NCBI RefSeq assembly: GCF_002288385.1
Contig: NZ_CP016783.1
Coordinates: 682,001-746,000, forward strand
Length of the DNA: 64,000 bases
Origin: Candidatus Planktophila lacus
Lineage (GTDB): Bacteria; Actinomycetota; Actinomycetes; Nanopelagicales; Nanopelagicaceae
Direction: 5' to 3'
Shown: piece after piece, positions 53,426 to 64,000 of the stretch
How positions within the stretch are numbered: the stretch's first letter is position 1
How the letters are laid out: each line of letters opens with the position of its first letter
The notes under the pieces: generated by a model
The model's input: the letters and a program-made list of their open reading frames with translations, nothing else
What the model was told of the DNA's origin: nothing
Databases searched by the model: none
Translations under genes and position numbers: made by a program

Positions 53426-53973
53426 TACTTAACTCCATCCGTTGCCGTTTTAACGCTCTTCTTGCCTGTGATGATCTCGTCGACGATTTCTCTAGGAGTT
53501 AGGTTATCTACTAGGACTACTTGGGTAGCTAAAGAAAGATAAGTTGGACGGCGTTTCTCCATTAACTCTTGCCATGCCGCTCGCGGATTGCTGAGCAGTA
53601 ACGGACGATCACGATTAAATCCCACGCGAGGGGCAGCTGCTGATAACGAGATATCTAGATAAACAACGTTAGCACCAGATTCTTTGATCGCCTTCTGCGC
53701 AATCTCAGATAAAGGTGCACCACCTCCCAGAGAAAGCACTCCAGAGAGTTGAGCTATCTCGCGCGCCACAATTCGTGCTTCAACTTCACGGAACCAAGGC
53801 TCGCCTTTATCAATAAAGATCTGCGAAATGGAAGTACCCACTTCAGATTCAATCAAAGCATCAGTGTCAGATAACTTGAAACTAAGGGCCTTTGATAGCG
53901 CTCTACCAATTGTGCTCTTTCCTGAACCCGGCGGGCCGATGAGGATGTAGTTCTGCTTTCTAGAATCGCTCAT
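53425..53973 (-). CDS. aroK: Shikimate kinase
   Basis: AroK phosphorylates shikimate. The 182 residues have the P-loop GPPGSGKSTIG, the shikimate-binding LSDTDALIESEVG, the GGGAPLSE motif and the lid arginine region GFNRDRPLL. It lies between aroC (5-base gap) and aroB (1-base overlap). Confidence 0.96.
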   Translation of the reverse strand: MSDSRKQNYILIGPPGSGKSTIGRALSKALSFKLSDTDALIESEVGTSISQIFIDKGEPWFREVEARIVAREIAQLSGVLSLGGGAPLSEIAQKAIKESGANVVYLDISLSAAAPRVGFNRDRPLLLSNPRAAWQELMEKRRPTYLSLATQVVLVDNLTPREIVDEIITGKKSVKTATDGVK

Positions 53974-53978
53974 ATCGC

Positions 53979-55166
53979 CTACTTAAAACGTAGGTTGCTC
54001 ATATAGTTTTCGAAGTTGCGACGGGTTTCACTTACATTATCGCCGCCAAATTTTTCGAGGACCGCCTCTGCCAGAACAAGCGCTGCCATCGCTTCTGCAA
54101 CGACTCCCGCAGCAGGAACAGCACAAACATCTGATCGTTGATTAATAGCTTTTGCAGCCTCACCAGTCTTAACATCGATGGTGTCCAACGCCTTTGGCAC
54201 AGTTGAAATCGGTTTCATTGCAACGCTAACGCGAAGGATCTCACCATTAGACATACCGCCTTCGGTACCACCGGCGCGATCGGTGCGTCGCTTTATTAAT
54301 CCATCTGAACCGCGCTCAATTTCATCATGGGCAACTGAACCTCGACGAGTAGCCGTTTGGAAACCATCACCGATTTCCACACCTTTGATTGCTTGAATTC
54401 CCATCATGGCTCCAGCCAAGCGTGCATCTAAGCGGCGATCCCAATGAACATGTGAACCAAGACCGGGCGGCAAGTTGTAAGCAAGAACTTCACAAACGCC
54501 ACCAAGTGTGTCTCCATCCGAGTGTGCAGCTTCAATCTCCGCGATCATTTTGACGCTAGTTGCAGGATCTGCACATCTGACTTGATCTTGATCAATTCTC
54601 GCCATATCTGTTTTCTCTGGAAGTTTTGTACCGTCAGGAATTCTTACCGAACCGATAGAGACAACGTGGCTCAATATTGTGACTCCGACGCTCTGTTCCA
54701 GAAATGCTCGAGCAACTGCACCAAGTGCAACCCGAGCTGCAGTTTCGCGAGCACTTGCACGTTCTAAAATTGGTCGTGCGTCATCTAAGTCATACTTTTG
54801 CATTCCAACTAAGTCGGCATGTCCTGGACGTGGTCTAGTAAGAGGTGCATTTCGAGCCAAGTCTTTAATTTCCTCATCAGGAACCGGATCAGCAGACATT
54901 ACCTTTTCCCACTTTGGCCATTCTGAATTTCCTACTTGAATTGAAATTGGACCGCCTTGAGTTAAACCAAGACGTATACCGCCAAGAATCGAAATTTTAT
55001 CTGCCTCAAAATTCTGTCTAGCGCCGCGACCAAAACCTAAGCGTCGTCTAGCTAAATGAAAATCAATATCCTTCGATGAAATTTCAACACTTGCCGGAAT
55101 GCCCTCAATAATCGCCGACAGGGCTGGGCCATGAGATTCACCTGCTGTTAACCAACGCATTCGCAT
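53979..55166 (-). CDS. aroC: Chorismate synthase
   Basis: AroC makes chorismate from EPSP, using reduced FMN. The 395 residues show [18 protein letters not shown] at the start, [17 protein letters not shown], the [13 protein letters not shown] segment, the [17 protein letters not shown] stretch and [11 protein letters not shown] near the end. Starts at 55166 or at the second Met two codons later fit equally. It is preceded by the A24 peptidase gene and followed by aroK. The EPSP synthase gene aroA is not in the window. Confidence 0.97.
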   Translation of the reverse strand: MRMRWLTAGESHGPALSAIIEGIPASVEISSKDIDFHLARRRLGFGRGARQNFEADKISILGGIRLGLTQGGPISIQVGNSEWPKWEKVMSADPVPDEEIKDLARNAPLTRPRPGHADLVGMQKYDLDDARPILERASARETAARVALGAVARAFLEQSVGVTILSHVVSIGSVRIPDGTKLPEKTDMARIDQDQVRCADPATSVKMIAEIEAAHSDGDTLGGVCEVLAYNLPPGLGSHVHWDRRLDARLAGAMMGIQAIKGVEIGDGFQTATRRGSVAHDEIERGSDGLIKRRTDRAGGTEGGMSNGEILRVSVAMKPISTVPKALDTIDVKTGEAAKAINQRSDVCAVPAAGVVAEAMAALVLAEAVLEKFGGDNVSETRRNFENYMSNLRFK

Positions 55167-55185
55167 ATTGTGTCAGATAAGCGCG

Positions 55186-55584
55186 TTATCTCGCGCACCA
55201 TATAAAGGCGGCGCAAATTGCTGGTGCCAACGCTATTGGATCGGCTAACGATCTCCTTGAAATGAGATGTCCAATCAGAAGTAACACGCCTCCCAAGATA
55301 AAGCCCTCGATGAAATCACTCCATCTCGATACTTCCAGAGGCAGAAAGAATAGAGCGAGAAGAGCCGCCAATTTCACATCGCCAGCGCCCAAACCAAAGA
55401 ACATCGCAATAAAACCAATTGAGAAAATGGCTAGTGAACTAGCGAGATGAATCTGCCCCTTACCTACGATAGTGGTTGCAGCAAAAATCGCGGCGGTGAA
55501 GATCAGATTTCGATTTCTAACCTTATGAGTAGTGATATCGACTATTGAGATATAGAGCGATGAGATGAGAAGGAGCGCATACAC
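55186..55584 (-). CDS. Minimal A24-type prepilin peptidase (peptidase domain only)
   Basis: The 132-residue membrane protein keeps both catalytic aspartates of A24 peptidases: VDITTHKVRNRNLI (first Asp) and the GAGDVKLAALLALFF motif (second Asp). About four membrane spans are visible. It lacks the N-terminal methyltransferase domain of full PilD, as in TadV/CpaA-type proteins, which clip Flp pilin precursors. It begins with GTG. No pilin or secretion gene is near, so its substrate must be elsewhere; the location between aroE and aroC is typical of Actinobacteria. Confidence 0.85.
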   Translation of the reverse strand: MYALLLISSLYISIVDITTHKVRNRNLIFTAAIFAATTIVGKGQIHLASSLAIFSIGFIAMFFGLGAGDVKLAALLALFFLPLEVSRWSDFIEGFILGGVLLLIGHLISRRSLADPIALAPAICAAFIWCAR

Positions 55585-55640
55585 ACCGTGACGCTAATCG
55601 CTAGATAACCCGAATTTACATCTTTCGCAGAATCTGTGAA

Positions 55641-56468
55641 TTACTTCGAAGCGTTGGTTAGCGCCAGTCTTAGCTCGCTATCGATAATCTTTTGGCCAAG
55701 TGGATAAACAGCGTTTATCTGGTCGATACCCTGATATAGAAGTAGTTCCAATCCACTGATCACCTTACCGCCAGCATCAGACCAGCGACGCGCAAGAAGT
55801 GTTGGCCAAGGTTTATAGAGAACATCGAAGAGCAGGCCTTCGACCTTAGAAGGAATATTATCGGCAACTAAATCCGCCGCACCTGAAGGAGTTGTGTTTA
55901 CTACTAGATCGAAATTGCGAAGATCAATTTGATCATCCCAAGCAATAAACTCCGGCGCTAATTTTCTAAAGCAAGCCGCTATTCCAACATTTCGCCTAAC
56001 GCTTCTTCCCATAATTGCGACGCTGTCTGCGATCTCATCGAGGGCTCCCGCCACTGCTCGAGCGGTTCCACCGGCTCCTAATATCAAAACCGAATTGAAA
56101 TGATCGTATCCAGCATTGGCAAGTGCTTTAACAAATCCTGAGCCGTCTGTACTGGTCGCACTCCAACCCGAACCATTTCTGACAAGAGTGTTAACAGATT
56201 GAATTCGCAACGCAAGCTCATCAACGGTAATCCCAGAACTTTCGGCGATAACCAATACTTCTTCCTTTAAAGGCATAGTAAGTGAGAGGTAGTCATAGTC
56301 AGCGCCTTGGCTTTTAAGAAATTCTGCTAAGCCGCCACTTGCTACTTCAATGGCTTCATAGCTTCCTGCGATACCAAGCAAATCGAAGGCTTTGGCATGC
56401 AATACGGGCGAAAGAGAGTGCGCAATTGGAAAGCCAAGTACGGCAGCTTTTAAACTCTTATCTGACAT
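55641..56468 (-). CDS. aroE: Shikimate dehydrogenase
   Basis: AroE reduces 3-dehydroshikimate to shikimate with NADPH. The 275 residues show the substrate-binding HSLSPVLHAKAFD and LTMPLKEEV (catalytic Lys), SVNTLVRN, TDGSGFVKAL, and the NADPH site LGAGGTARAVAGAL. The C-terminus has MLLYQGIDQ (here ELLLYQGIDQ). It follows mltG by 7 bases. With aroB, aroC, aroK and aroQ it supplies five of the seven shikimate steps. Confidence 0.95.
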   Translation of the reverse strand: MSDKSLKAAVLGFPIAHSLSPVLHAKAFDLLGIAGSYEAIEVASGGLAEFLKSQGADYDYLSLTMPLKEEVLVIAESSGITVDELALRIQSVNTLVRNGSGWSATSTDGSGFVKALANAGYDHFNSVLILGAGGTARAVAGALDEIADSVAIMGRSVRRNVGIAACFRKLAPEFIAWDDQIDLRNFDLVVNTTPSGAADLVADNIPSKVEGLLFDVLYKPWPTLLARRWSDAGGKVISGLELLLYQGIDQINAVYPLGQKIIDSELRLALTNASK

Positions 56469-56475
56469 GTCCTAA

Positions 56476-57528
56476 TCACTCCTTACTCTCAAATAGCCCA
56501 GCACGTAGATTCTTCTTGTATTCAACTTTCCATAAGCCAAACTCTTCAAATGATGAGGTAAATCTAGTGTCATTTGGTGCAACGGTGATGAAGTAAATCC
56601 AGTCCCCCGGTTCAGGGTTAACTGCAGCCAACAAGGCTTGCTTACCTGGGTTTCCTATCGGTCCAGGAGGAAGGCCATATTTTCTGTAGGTGTTATATGG
56701 CGAATTCAACAAAGTCGACTTGGTGCTCAAAAAGATATTGCCCCGCAACTTCTGGACATAATGAATTGTTGAATCCATCTGCAGGGGCATGCCCTTCTCC
56801 AAACGATTTCGAATAACTCGCGATACTTTCGTGAAATCCGCCAGACCGCCTTCCGCCTGAATAATCGAAGCGATTGTTAAAAGCTCTTGCGCGCTGAATT
56901 TTCCTGGAGCTTCTAGAAACCCTACGCTCTTCATTTCAGTCTGAGCCCGTTCAACCATAGTCGCAATTGCAACGGATGCAGTCGTGCCCTTGGCAAATGA
57001 GTACTGCGCAGGGAAGAGAAGTCCTTCAAGTGATTTGTATCCCACCGGCAACTTCAATTGAGCGAGGGCTTCTTTTATCTCAGAACGTGAGTATCCAGCT
57101 TTAACCATATCTTCAAAGACTTCAGAGTTCCATTCACCTTCAACGATATTGATTAGCCCCGCGATTCGCTTGCTATCTAGAAGTTGTTCGAGGGCATCCT
57201 TTGCGCAAAGTTCGGGCGAGATCATATGTAAACCTGGTGCAATTTTGGCGGCACGAGCATCTCCAACTGCCACACCGAAGAAAGCCCTTGAAGATTTGAC
57301 AACGCCTTTCTCAAAAAGTTGAGACGCAATATCAGAACCAGTTGCCCCTGCACCGATCTCTATCGCAATATCTGCCTCTGTTATTTTCTTACCAGCTGAA
57401 GATTCATCGGAACAGGAGAAATCAGGTGCCGCTGATGTCTTGCGAAGTTCGTGAACTCCCCCAGTGAAGACGAATACAAATGCGAGTGCTAAAGCAACGC
57501 GAATAAGCGCCTTTCTATCTCTTATCAA
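56476..57528 (-). CDS. mltG: Endolytic murein transglycosylase MltG
   Basis: MltG cuts nascent peptidoglycan strands at the membrane and sets their length. The 350 residues have one N-terminal membrane anchor (ALIRVALALAFVFVFTGG), a LysM-like region, and the YceG catalytic domain with LLTIASIIQAEGG (catalytic Glu), MQMDSTIHYV-like QMDSTIHYVQKL and STLLNSPYNTYRKYGLPPGPIGNPGKQAL. Its start overlaps the ruvX stop by 14 bases. The order alaS-ruvX-mltG-aroE is a well-conserved actinobacterial block. Confidence 0.94.
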   Translation of the reverse strand: MIRDRKALIRVALALAFVFVFTGGVHELRKTSAAPDFSCSDESSAGKKITEADIAIEIGAGATGSDIASQLFEKGVVKSSRAFFGVAVGDARAAKIAPGLHMISPELCAKDALEQLLDSKRIAGLINIVEGEWNSEVFEDMVKAGYSRSEIKEALAQLKLPVGYKSLEGLLFPAQYSFAKGTTASVAIATMVERAQTEMKSVGFLEAPGKFSAQELLTIASIIQAEGGLADFTKVSRVIRNRLEKGMPLQMDSTIHYVQKLRGNIFLSTKSTLLNSPYNTYRKYGLPPGPIGNPGKQALLAAVNPEPGDWIYFITVAPNDTRFTSSFEEFGLWKVEYKKNLRAGLFESKE

Positions 57529-57937
57529 GTGCTAGCCCTTGTTCAAGAATCGCAACTGCGGCAGCACAATCAATAAGAGTTTTTGCGCTTTTGGCATCGA
57601 TTCCGGCATCTCGTAACTGGCGACTTGCCGAAACAGTTGATAGCCGTTCATCAACCATCGAAATTTCAATATCGAATCTAGCGCTAAGTCTTTCTGCAAA
57701 CTTCAAAGCTTTCTCCGCTGAAGATGAATCAGCGCCACTAAGTTGCTTCGGCTCTCCCACGTAAAACTTAACAGGCTCGTACTCTTGAACAAGTTCGTTG
57801 ATTTTGACTAACAAATTGGGGTCTTTACTCTGTAGAACTTCTAACGGCGTCGCCAATAAACCATCAGGATCACAGATTGCTACACCGATACGGACATCGC
57901 CATAATCAAATGCGATCCTCCGGCCTAGCCTTGCCAT
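57515..57937 (-). CDS. ruvX: Putative pre-16S rRNA nuclease / Holliday-junction resolvase family YqgF
   Basis: This 140-residue RNase H-fold protein has the acidic site IAFDYGDVRIGVAICDPDG, GEPKQLSGADSS, and the VDERLSTVSASRQL segment with a final conserved Asp (LIDCAAAVAIL). E. coli YqgF matures 16S rRNA; others resolve recombination intermediates. It shares one base with the alaS stop. Which role applies here is not decided by sequence. Confidence 0.94.
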   Translation of the reverse strand: MARLGRRIAFDYGDVRIGVAICDPDGLLATPLEVLQSKDPNLLVKINELVQEYEPVKFYVGEPKQLSGADSSSAEKALKFAERLSARFDIEISMVDERLSTVSASRQLRDAGIDAKSAKTLIDCAAAVAILEQGLALDKR

Positions 57938-60612
57938 TACTTCCCGCTTATTGCGAGTTCAATCGCTTGCAGCGCTTTATCAATCGCAGAAATATCAGTT
58001 CCGCCACCTTGTGCGAAATCATCTTTGCCGCCGCCGCCACCGCCCAGAACGGTTGAACCGATCTTGACTAAGGCACCAGCTTTCACTCCACGTGCCCGAG
58101 CGGCATCGCTTGCAGCAACGACTAGAACGGGTTTTCCATCAACGACACTTACCAAGGCTACGACGCTATCGATATCACGGTTGCGCAGTTCAAGCGCAAT
58201 TTTACGAAGATCATCTACCGCTATCCCATCTGGAATGCGATTAGCAATCAACGTTGCGCCACCAATCTTCTTTGCACCCGCAGCAAACTTTGAAATATCA
58301 GCCATTGCCGCAGCGGATCTAACCTGCGCTAGCTCTTTCTCGATCTCTTTAAACTTAGTAAGAAGATCTGAGATTCGTTCTGGAAGTTCCTCTGCGCGCG
58401 AGCCTTTGATCAGCGATGTTAACGAATTGAGCAAGATATGTTCGCGGGCCAGGAATCGGTAAGCATCCACGCCAACTAGGGCTTCAACGCGACGTACGCC
58501 AGCGCCAATTGAGGACTCACTTAACAGCTTTACAACACCTAATTGCCCAGAGCGCTGGACATGTGTGCCACCGCAGAGTTCGCGCGCCCAATCTCCAACG
58601 GACACGACGCGAACGCGATCTCCGTATTTTTCGCCGAAGAGCGCCATTGCGCCCAACTTCTTCGCTTCATCTTGCGACATTACTTCCGCGCTTACTTCAA
58701 GATTATCTAGTAAAAGCGTATTTACGCGCGCTTCAACGTCATTGAGTACTGCTTCAGAGACCGCCCCTGTTGAAGGGAAGTCGAAACGAAAACGTCCTGG
58801 TGAGTTCTCCGAACCTGCCTGAGTTGCAGTCTCACCCAATATTTCGCGGAAAGCTTTATGAACCATATGGGTTGCAGTGTGTGCGCGAGAGATTCCATCT
58901 CGACGTTCTTGATCGATTGTTGCTAGACCCTTAACCCCTACTCCAACTTCACCCGAGATAACTCGACCACGATGTACGGATAATCCGGTAACAGGTGCTT
59001 GAACATCTTCAATTTCAATAACCGCACCATTACTTAAGACAATGCGTCCACCATCGGCTAACTGTCCACCGCCTTCAGCGTAGAAAGGGGTGCGATCTAG
59101 AACTATCTCGACATCGCTTCCTGATTGCGCAGATGTTACGGATATGCCGTCAACCAAAATTCCATTGACCTGAGATTCAGTCTCGGTCTTTATATAACCG
59201 AGGAATTCTGATGCGCCCTTACTGTCGGCGATCTTCTTGTATTCACTCAAATCAGTGTGACCGCTCTTCTTCGCCTTGGCATCGGCCTTCGCGCGATCAC
59301 GTTGTTCTTTCATTAGGCGCGTGAAACCGGCCTCATCGACTTCTAAACCTTCTTCGCGCGCCATTTCAAGAGTGAGATCAAAAGGGAATCCATAAGTGTC
59401 ATGCAATTTGAAGACTTCTTCGCCAGGCAGTACCGATTTCTTAGACTTCTTTAGTTCAGTTGAAGCCATGTCAAAGATCTGGGTTCCGCTCTTTAGCGTC
59501 TGCAGGAATGACTCTTCCTCTGAGACTGAAACCGACAAGATTCGTTTCTTATCTGTAACTAGCTCTGGATACTGCGGCCCCATTGCGCCGATGGCTGCAA
59601 CGGTGAGCTCAGACATGATCGGATCATTGGTACCCAGCAAGCGCATATTTCTAATTGTGCGACGCATCATGCGACGCAGGACATAGCCACGACCTTCATT
59701 GCCAGGAGTTACTCCATCGCCAATCAACATCGCAGATGTTCGAGCATGGTCAGCAATAACACGAAGTGCAACATCAGATTTCTCAGATGAGCCGTATTTA
59801 ACACCCGTTAGCTCCATCGCTTTATTCAAAATCTGCATGGTCGTGTCAATTTCGTAGATATTTTCTACGCCTTGCAATAGCGCAGCTGTGCGTTCTAGCC
59901 CAAGGCCCGTATCAATGCTCTTTGCAGGAAGCTCGCCCAAAATTGGATAACTATCTTTACCACCGCCTGCTCCGCGTTCGTTTTGCATGAAAACAAGGTT
60001 CCAAATTTCTAAGTAACGATTTTCATCCGCGATTGGGCCGCCATCTTTTCCGTAGGCAGGACCGCGATCGAAGTAAATCTCTGAACATGGTCCGCAAGGC
60101 CCTGGAACTCCCATCGACCAGAAGTTATCTGCCATATCGCGGCGTTGAATTCGCTCTTTAGGTATGCCGATCTTTTTATGCCAGATATCGGCTGCTTCAT
60201 CATCGGTTAGATAAACGGTTACCCACAATTTATCTTCAGGAAAACCATAACCACCATCTGAAATCGGCCGGGTTAAAAGATCCCAAGCAAGGGCGATCGC
60301 ACCCTCTTTAAAGTAATCACCAAATGAGAAGTTTCCACACATCTGGAAAAAAGATGCATGGCGGGTTGTCTTTCCAACTTCATCGATATCTAGAGTACGT
60401 ACACATTTTTGGACCGACGTTGCACGCTTAAAGGGAGGAGTTACCTCGCCGAGAAAATAGGGCTTAAATGGAACCATTCCTGCATTTACAAGTAAGAGAT
60501 TTGGATCATCGGCAATTAAAGATGCTGACGGAACAACGGTGTGAGTTAAACCTTCGCGGTTACCGCTTTCAAAAAAGCGCAGCCAGCGTGAACGTATCTC
60601 GGCGGATTCCAC
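57937..60612 (-). CDS. alaS: Alanyl-tRNA synthetase
   Basis: AlaS charges tRNA-Ala. The 891 residues have the class II core ([35 protein letters not shown]), the tRNA-recognition helices, the editing domain with [12 protein letters not shown] and the CGGTH zinc-type motif ([11 protein letters not shown]), and the C-Ala domain ending with [15 protein letters not shown]. It lies 9 bases after the DUF948 gene and shares one base with ruvX. Editing of Ser- and Gly-tRNA-Ala is expected to be intact. Confidence 0.97.
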   Translation of the reverse strand: MESAEIRSRWLRFFESGNREGLTHTVVPSASLIADDPNLLLVNAGMVPFKPYFLGEVTPPFKRATSVQKCVRTLDIDEVGKTTRHASFFQMCGNFSFGDYFKEGAIALAWDLLTRPISDGGYGFPEDKLWVTVYLTDDEAADIWHKKIGIPKERIQRRDMADNFWSMGVPGPCGPCSEIYFDRGPAYGKDGGPIADENRYLEIWNLVFMQNERGAGGGKDSYPILGELPAKSIDTGLGLERTAALLQGVENIYEIDTTMQILNKAMELTGVKYGSSEKSDVALRVIADHARTSAMLIGDGVTPGNEGRGYVLRRMMRRTIRNMRLLGTNDPIMSELTVAAIGAMGPQYPELVTDKKRILSVSVSEEESFLQTLKSGTQIFDMASTELKKSKKSVLPGEEVFKLHDTYGFPFDLTLEMAREEGLEVDEAGFTRLMKEQRDRAKADAKAKKSGHTDLSEYKKIADSKGASEFLGYIKTETESQVNGILVDGISVTSAQSGSDVEIVLDRTPFYAEGGGQLADGGRIVLSNGAVIEIEDVQAPVTGLSVHRGRVISGEVGVGVKGLATIDQERRDGISRAHTATHMVHKAFREILGETATQAGSENSPGRFRFDFPSTGAVSEAVLNDVEARVNTLLLDNLEVSAEVMSQDEAKKLGAMALFGEKYGDRVRVVSVGDWARELCGGTHVQRSGQLGVVKLLSESSIGAGVRRVEALVGVDAYRFLAREHILLNSLTSLIKGSRAEELPERISDLLTKFKEIEKELAQVRSAAAMADISKFAAGAKKIGGATLIANRIPDGIAVDDLRKIALELRNRDIDSVVALVSVVDGKPVLVVAASDAARARGVKAGALVKIGSTVLGGGGGGKDDFAQGGGTDISAIDKALQAIELAISGK

Positions 60613-60621
60613 GTTTGGAGA

Positions 60622-61005
60622 TCACTCAGCCTTCTTCTTCTTTTTAGAGCGAGATTTACTCATTCCGGCCGCGCTAATTAGCGCGCCAGCGACTTTAACC
60701 GCAGGACCACTCTTATCCATGAATCCTGTCGTTGCATCAGCAACTTTTGTAGTTACATCTTCTACGTTCTTAGTTATGCGCGCAAAGCTTTCAAGGGGGC
60801 TATTTACTAGTTCTACAGTGCGAGTTGACTCGTGAATTAACGGTGCAGTCTCATCTGTAAGAACTTTAAGTGAGGCTCTTGCCTCATCTACGAGGCGGCC
60901 GATGCGGATTACTGCGTAAGAAATTGCTATGGCGATAACAAGTAGTGAGCATGCCGCAATAATCGTTGCTACTCCGCCTGGACCGGTAACCATTTCCATC
61001 CTCAC
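60622..61005 (-). CDS. DUF948 family membrane-anchored protein
   Basis: A small protein of about 123-127 residues with one N-terminal membrane helix (ATIIAACSLLVIAIAISYAVIRIG), an amphipathic helical region matching DUF948 (VDEARASLKVLTDETAPLIHESTRTVELVN) and a lysine-rich tail (KSRSKKKKKAE). Possible starts are GTG at 61005 and ATG at 60999 or 60993; the last has GAGG at a good distance. It sits between aspS and alaS, as in other Actinobacteria. No function is known; it may be an envelope or cell-division accessory. Confidence 0.8.
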   Translation of the reverse strand: MRMEMVTGPGGVATIIAACSLLVIAIAISYAVIRIGRLVDEARASLKVLTDETAPLIHESTRTVELVNSPLESFARITKNVEDVTTKVADATTGFMDKSGPAVKVAGALISAAGMSKSRSKKKKKAE

Positions 61006-61057
61006 TTAATTTGCACTAATAATCGGCTTAATATCGTTAGCCTACCTGAGATAGCCC

Positions 61058-62806
61058 TTACTTCTGGCTATCTACCTTTGTAACTCCATCAATTCCACTC
61101 TCTTTACGCTGTGCTGGAGTAATTGGCGTTGGCGCCCCAGTAAGCGGATCTCCCCCGCTTGCCGTCTTTGGAAAGGCGATAACTTCACGGATTGAGTCGC
61201 TTCCGGTTAGTAGTGCGCAAACGCGATCTAGGCCAAGTGCGATTCCGCCATGTGGTGGTGGACCGTAATTAAATGCTTCAAGTAAGAAACCAAATTTGCT
61301 CATCGCTTCTTCATCGCTTAACCCAATGACAGAGAAGACATCTTTTTGAATCTGGCGATCATGGATACGAATCGATCCGCCACCGAGTTCGGTTCCGTTA
61401 AGAACGATGTCATATGCATATGCCAAAGCGTTGGCAGGATCAGATGCGAATGTTTTTGCAAACTCTGGCTTTGGACCAGTGAATGGGTGGTGCACTGCAG
61501 TCCATCCACCATTATCCGTTGGTTCGAACATTGGAGCATCCACTACCCATAGGAATTCCCATGCGCCTTCAGAGATTAAATTACAGCGCTTGCCGATTTC
61601 TAGACGAACTGCGCCGAGAAGTGAAAGGGATGCTGAACGCTCACCGGCGGCGAAGAAGATTGCATCGCCTGACTTCGCGCCAGCAGCTGCAACAATTCCG
61701 GCAGTCTCTTTCTCAGAAATATTCTTTGAGACGGGGCCACCTAGAGTTCCATCTTCATTTACAAGGATGTATGCAAGGCCTTTTGCACCGCGCGCCTTTG
61801 CCCAATCCTGCCAAGCATCGAGTTCGCGACGTGGTGATGATGCGCCACCTGGCATCACGACGCTACCAACGTATGGCGCTTGGAAGACACGGAACTCGGT
61901 ATCTTTAAAGAATTCAGTCTGCTCGACTAACTGCAGGCCAAAACGAAGGTCTGGTTTATCTGAACCATAGTTCTGCATTGCATCGGCATAAGTCATATGG
62001 CGAATCGGAGTTGGAATATCGTAACCAACCGCTTCTTTCCAGATCTTAACCAAGAGCTTTTCAGCAACTGCCAAGATATCTGCTTGATCAATGAAAGACA
62101 TTTCGATATCTAGTTGAGTAAATTCTGGCTGGCGATCAGCACGGAAATCTTCATCGCGGAAACAGCGCGCAATTTGGTAATAACGTTCCATGCCGGCAAC
62201 CATCAAGAGTTGCTTAAACAACTGTGGAGATTGAGGGAGTGCATACCAACTTCCGGGTTGCAGACGAACCGGAACTAAGAAGTCGCGTGCACCTTCTGGA
62301 GTGCTACGAGTCAAGTAAGGAGTTTCAATCTCTAGAAAATCGAGATCTTCCATAACACGACGAATTGTTGAAGTTACCTTTGAGCGTAGGCGCATATTTG
62401 CGGCCGGCTTTTCGCGACGCAGATCTAAGTAGCGGTACTTAAGGCGAACTTCTTCAGAAATTTCAGAATCATTTCCGCTATCAACTGGAAAGGGAAGCGC
62501 GGCGCTCTCACTAAGAACGACTATGTCATCGCCCATGACTTCAATTGCTCCGGTTGGGTTTGAAGTATTGGCATTGCCATCAGGGCGCAGAACAACTTCG
62601 CCCTTTATCTGCAGACACCATTCGGCGCGAAGAGATCCAGCTAGAGCTTCGTCGCGAATGACTACCTGAACTGAACCTGTGGCATCACGTAAGTCGATAA
62701 AGGCAACGCCACCGTGATCGCGGCGGCGCGCAACCCAACCAGCCAGGCTTACCGTCTGACCAGCATCGCTTGCGCGCAGAGCGCCAGCATCGTGAGTACG
62801 TAACAT
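61058..62806 (-). CDS. aspS: Aspartyl-tRNA synthetase
   Basis: AspS charges tRNA-Asp. The 582 residues have an N-terminal OB-fold anticodon domain ([25 protein letters not shown]), the class II core with the bacterial insertion (about 270-420), motif 2 [25 protein letters not shown] and motif 3 [17 protein letters not shown]. Many Actinobacteria lack AsnRS and use a non-discriminating AspRS with GatCAB, but this cannot be told here. It follows hisS by 35 bases and precedes the DUF948 gene. Confidence 0.96.
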   Translation of the reverse strand: MLRTHDAGALRASDAGQTVSLAGWVARRRDHGGVAFIDLRDATGSVQVVIRDEALAGSLRAEWCLQIKGEVVLRPDGNANTSNPTGAIEVMGDDIVVLSESAALPFPVDSGNDSEISEEVRLKYRYLDLRREKPAANMRLRSKVTSTIRRVMEDLDFLEIETPYLTRSTPEGARDFLVPVRLQPGSWYALPQSPQLFKQLLMVAGMERYYQIARCFRDEDFRADRQPEFTQLDIEMSFIDQADILAVAEKLLVKIWKEAVGYDIPTPIRHMTYADAMQNYGSDKPDLRFGLQLVEQTEFFKDTEFRVFQAPYVGSVVMPGGASSPRRELDAWQDWAKARGAKGLAYILVNEDGTLGGPVSKNISEKETAGIVAAAGAKSGDAIFFAAGERSASLSLLGAVRLEIGKRCNLISEGAWEFLWVVDAPMFEPTDNGGWTAVHHPFTGPKPEFAKTFASDPANALAYAYDIVLNGTELGGGSIRIHDRQIQKDVFSVIGLSDEEAMSKFGFLLEAFNYGPPPHGGIALGLDRVCALLTGSDSIREVIAFPKTASGGDPLTGAPTPITPAQRKESGIDGVTKVDSQK

Positions 62807-62841
62807 TTTAAAAGCCGCCTTTAATATTTGTAAAACGTTGG

Positions 62842-64000
62842 TCAGAGATCCCCGAGAAGAACGCTCTGTAATTGGTCAATCTTAACCGATCTCGTGCTGC
62901 CATCGCTCATGCGTTTGAGTTCAACGCTCCCTGAGGCTACTTCGCTATCACCAAGAACGATTACATAGCGAGATCCACTTTTATCGGCAGCCTTCATCGC
63001 ACCCTTTAGGGCGCGATCACCAAAGGCGATCTCCGTGCGAATCCCCGCTTCACGCAATTTCGCTGCAATAGATAAGGATGCGCTCTTTTGATTATCGCCC
63101 AAAGGAATGATGAATAGATCTGATGAGAATTGATTTTCAACTAAAACGCCTTCTGCTTGTGCTGCAAGAAGTGCTCGATCCACGCCCAGACCAAAACCGA
63201 TTCCAGAAAGTGCTTGACCGCCAAGAATCTCCATCAGGCCGTCGTAACGTCCACCGCCACCAATTCCTGATTGCGCCCCAAGTCCTTCATGAATGAACTC
63301 AAAAGTAGTGCCGGTGTAATAATCCAATCCGCGGACCATTCGGGGATTTACTACATATGAAATGCCAAGTGAATCTAGATAACTCTTTACCTGCTTAAAG
63401 TTCTCCGCAGAGTCAGCCGAGAGATAGTCAAGTAAGAGAGGTGCCTTTGCCATCGCCTCTTTCATCTCTGGTCGTTTATCGTCAAATAAACGAAGTGGAT
63501 TTATCGCAGCGCGAGTCGCGGTTGCTTCATCCAGATCCAACTTCGATATAAATTGCAGTAAATCAACGCGATGAGCAGCGCGAGATTGTGCATCTCCAAG
63601 CGAAGTGATATCTAAGCGGTAATTCTTTAAACCTAAAGATTTAAATCCTTGATCTGCGATGGCAATCACTTCAGCATCTATCGCTGGATCATCTAGACCA
63701 ATCGCTTCAATTCCAACTTGATAGAACTGGCGATAGCGCCCTGCTTGTGGGCGTTCGGCGCGGAAGAATGCTCCGGAGTACCAGACCTTTACGGGAAGTT
63801 GCCCGCGATCCAAACCCTTTTCGATTACTGCACGCATAACACCAGCAGTGCCTTCGGGGCGCAAAGTTATAGAACGCCCACCGCGATCTTCGAAGGTGTA
63901 CATCTCCTTCGATACAACATCAGTTGACTCGCCTACTCCACGAGAAAATAGTGAAGTGTCTTCAAATACCGGGAGCTCCATTAGTTGATATCCAGCTAAC
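62842..64000 (-). CDS. hisS: Histidyl-tRNA synthetase (start lies beyond the window edge)
   Basis: HisS charges tRNA-His. About 386 residues are visible. The frame stays open through the edge, and the edge codons read [14 protein letters not shown], which is the family's conserved region some 40-50 residues from the true start. Visible parts include motif 2 [23 protein letters not shown], the histidine loop [21 protein letters not shown] and motif 3 [14 protein letters not shown], followed by the anticodon domain. The Met at 63981 is an internal codon, not a start. Confidence 0.95.
   Translation of the reverse strand, partial: LAGYQLMELPVFEDTSLFSRGVGESTDVVSKEMYTFEDRGGRSITLRPEGTAGVMRAVIEKGLDRGQLPVKVWYSGAFFRAERPQAGRYRQFYQVGIEAIGLDDPAIDAEVIAIADQGFKSLGLKNYRLDITSLGDAQSRAAHRVDLLQFISKLDLDEATATRAAINPLRLFDDKRPEMKEAMAKAPLLLDYLSADSAENFKQVKSYLDSLGISYVVNPRMVRGLDYYTGTTFEFIHEGLGAQSGIGGGGRYDGLMEILGGQALSGIGFGLGVDRALLAAQAEGVLVENQFSSDLFIIPLGDNQKSASLSIAAKLREAGIRTEIAFGDRALKGAMKAADKSGSRYVIVLGDSEVASGSVELKRMSDGSTRSVKIDQLQSVLLGDL

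Noticed and set aside
61407-61970. A 187-codon frame antisense to aspS
   Set aside because: aspS is certain on the other strand over the same bases; the frame has Ser/Pro/Arg-rich shadow composition.
1-64000. Insertion sequences, prophage, integrase attachment sites or CRISPR arrays
   Set aside because: None was recognised. The single tRNA gene has no adjacent integrase or direct repeat of its 3' end that I could see.

Overview
This window is a gene-dense piece of an actinobacterial chromosome. Actinobacterial markers are the mycothiol ligase MshC, PafBC, the mIHF fold, BldD, and the SCO1664/DUF3090/MSMEG_4193-type families. The moderate, AT-leaning base composition, intergenic gaps that are mostly under 100 bases, many 1- or 4-base start/stop overlaps and the absence of mobile elements suggest a streamlined free-living lineage, such as the freshwater acI group (Nanopelagicales). 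That placement is inference from style and synteny, not from a marker-gene tree. About 64 protein genes and one tRNA-Leu(GAG) can be supported. No stretch over 300 bases lacks a gene.

Region 1 (1-8.7 kb, minus strand) carries lnt (cut by the window edge), a 5'-3' exonuclease, the RNA helicase helY, a lipid kinase, tatC, tatA, pafC, pafB and trmI. In mycobacteria the Pup-proteasome genes lie between trmI and pafB; here these two genes overlap, so the degradation locus is missing from its usual place while its DNA-damage regulator PafBC remains. Region 2 (8.7-20.1 kb) holds a RecB-like nuclease, a HAD phosphatase, metH, a PAC2 protein, mshC, and a tightly overlapped cassette of three poorly understood actinobacterial families (PI-kinase-like SCO1664, DUF3090, histidine phosphatase), then an aldo/keto reductase and an M20 peptidase. 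Region 3 (20.1-30.2 kb) is mixed: tRNA-Leu, apt, a surface acyltransferase, tdk, an alcohol dehydrogenase, two small membrane proteins, a purine permease with a structured leader and a strong terminator, ung, an orphan ABC ATPase and serB.

Region 4 (30.2-50.2 kb) is one long minus-strand run. Reading with transcription it starts at pyrR and continues pyrB, pyrC, carA, carB, pyrK, pyrD, pyrF, an mIHF-guanylate kinase fusion, rpoZ, coaBC, metK, a helicase-dead PriA, def, fmt, rsmB, rpe, hisE and hisG. The pyrR leader carries a recognisable PyrR-binding hairpin next to the ribosome-binding site. Everything from bicarbonate/glutamine to UMP is encoded except PyrE. The only plus-strand gene from 30.3 to 64 kb is bldD, divergent from pyrR.

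Region 5 (50.8-64 kb, minus strand) reads hisS (cut by the window edge), aspS, a DUF948 protein, alaS, ruvX, mltG, aroE, a minimal A24 prepilin peptidase, aroC, aroK, aroB, aroQ, efp and nusB. This joins aminoacyl-tRNA synthesis, the shikimate pathway and translation factors in the order usual for actinobacteria. The most unusual items are the mIHF-Gmk fusion, the collapsed proteasome locus, the SCO1664/DUF3090/phosphatase cassette and several structured regulatory leaders.
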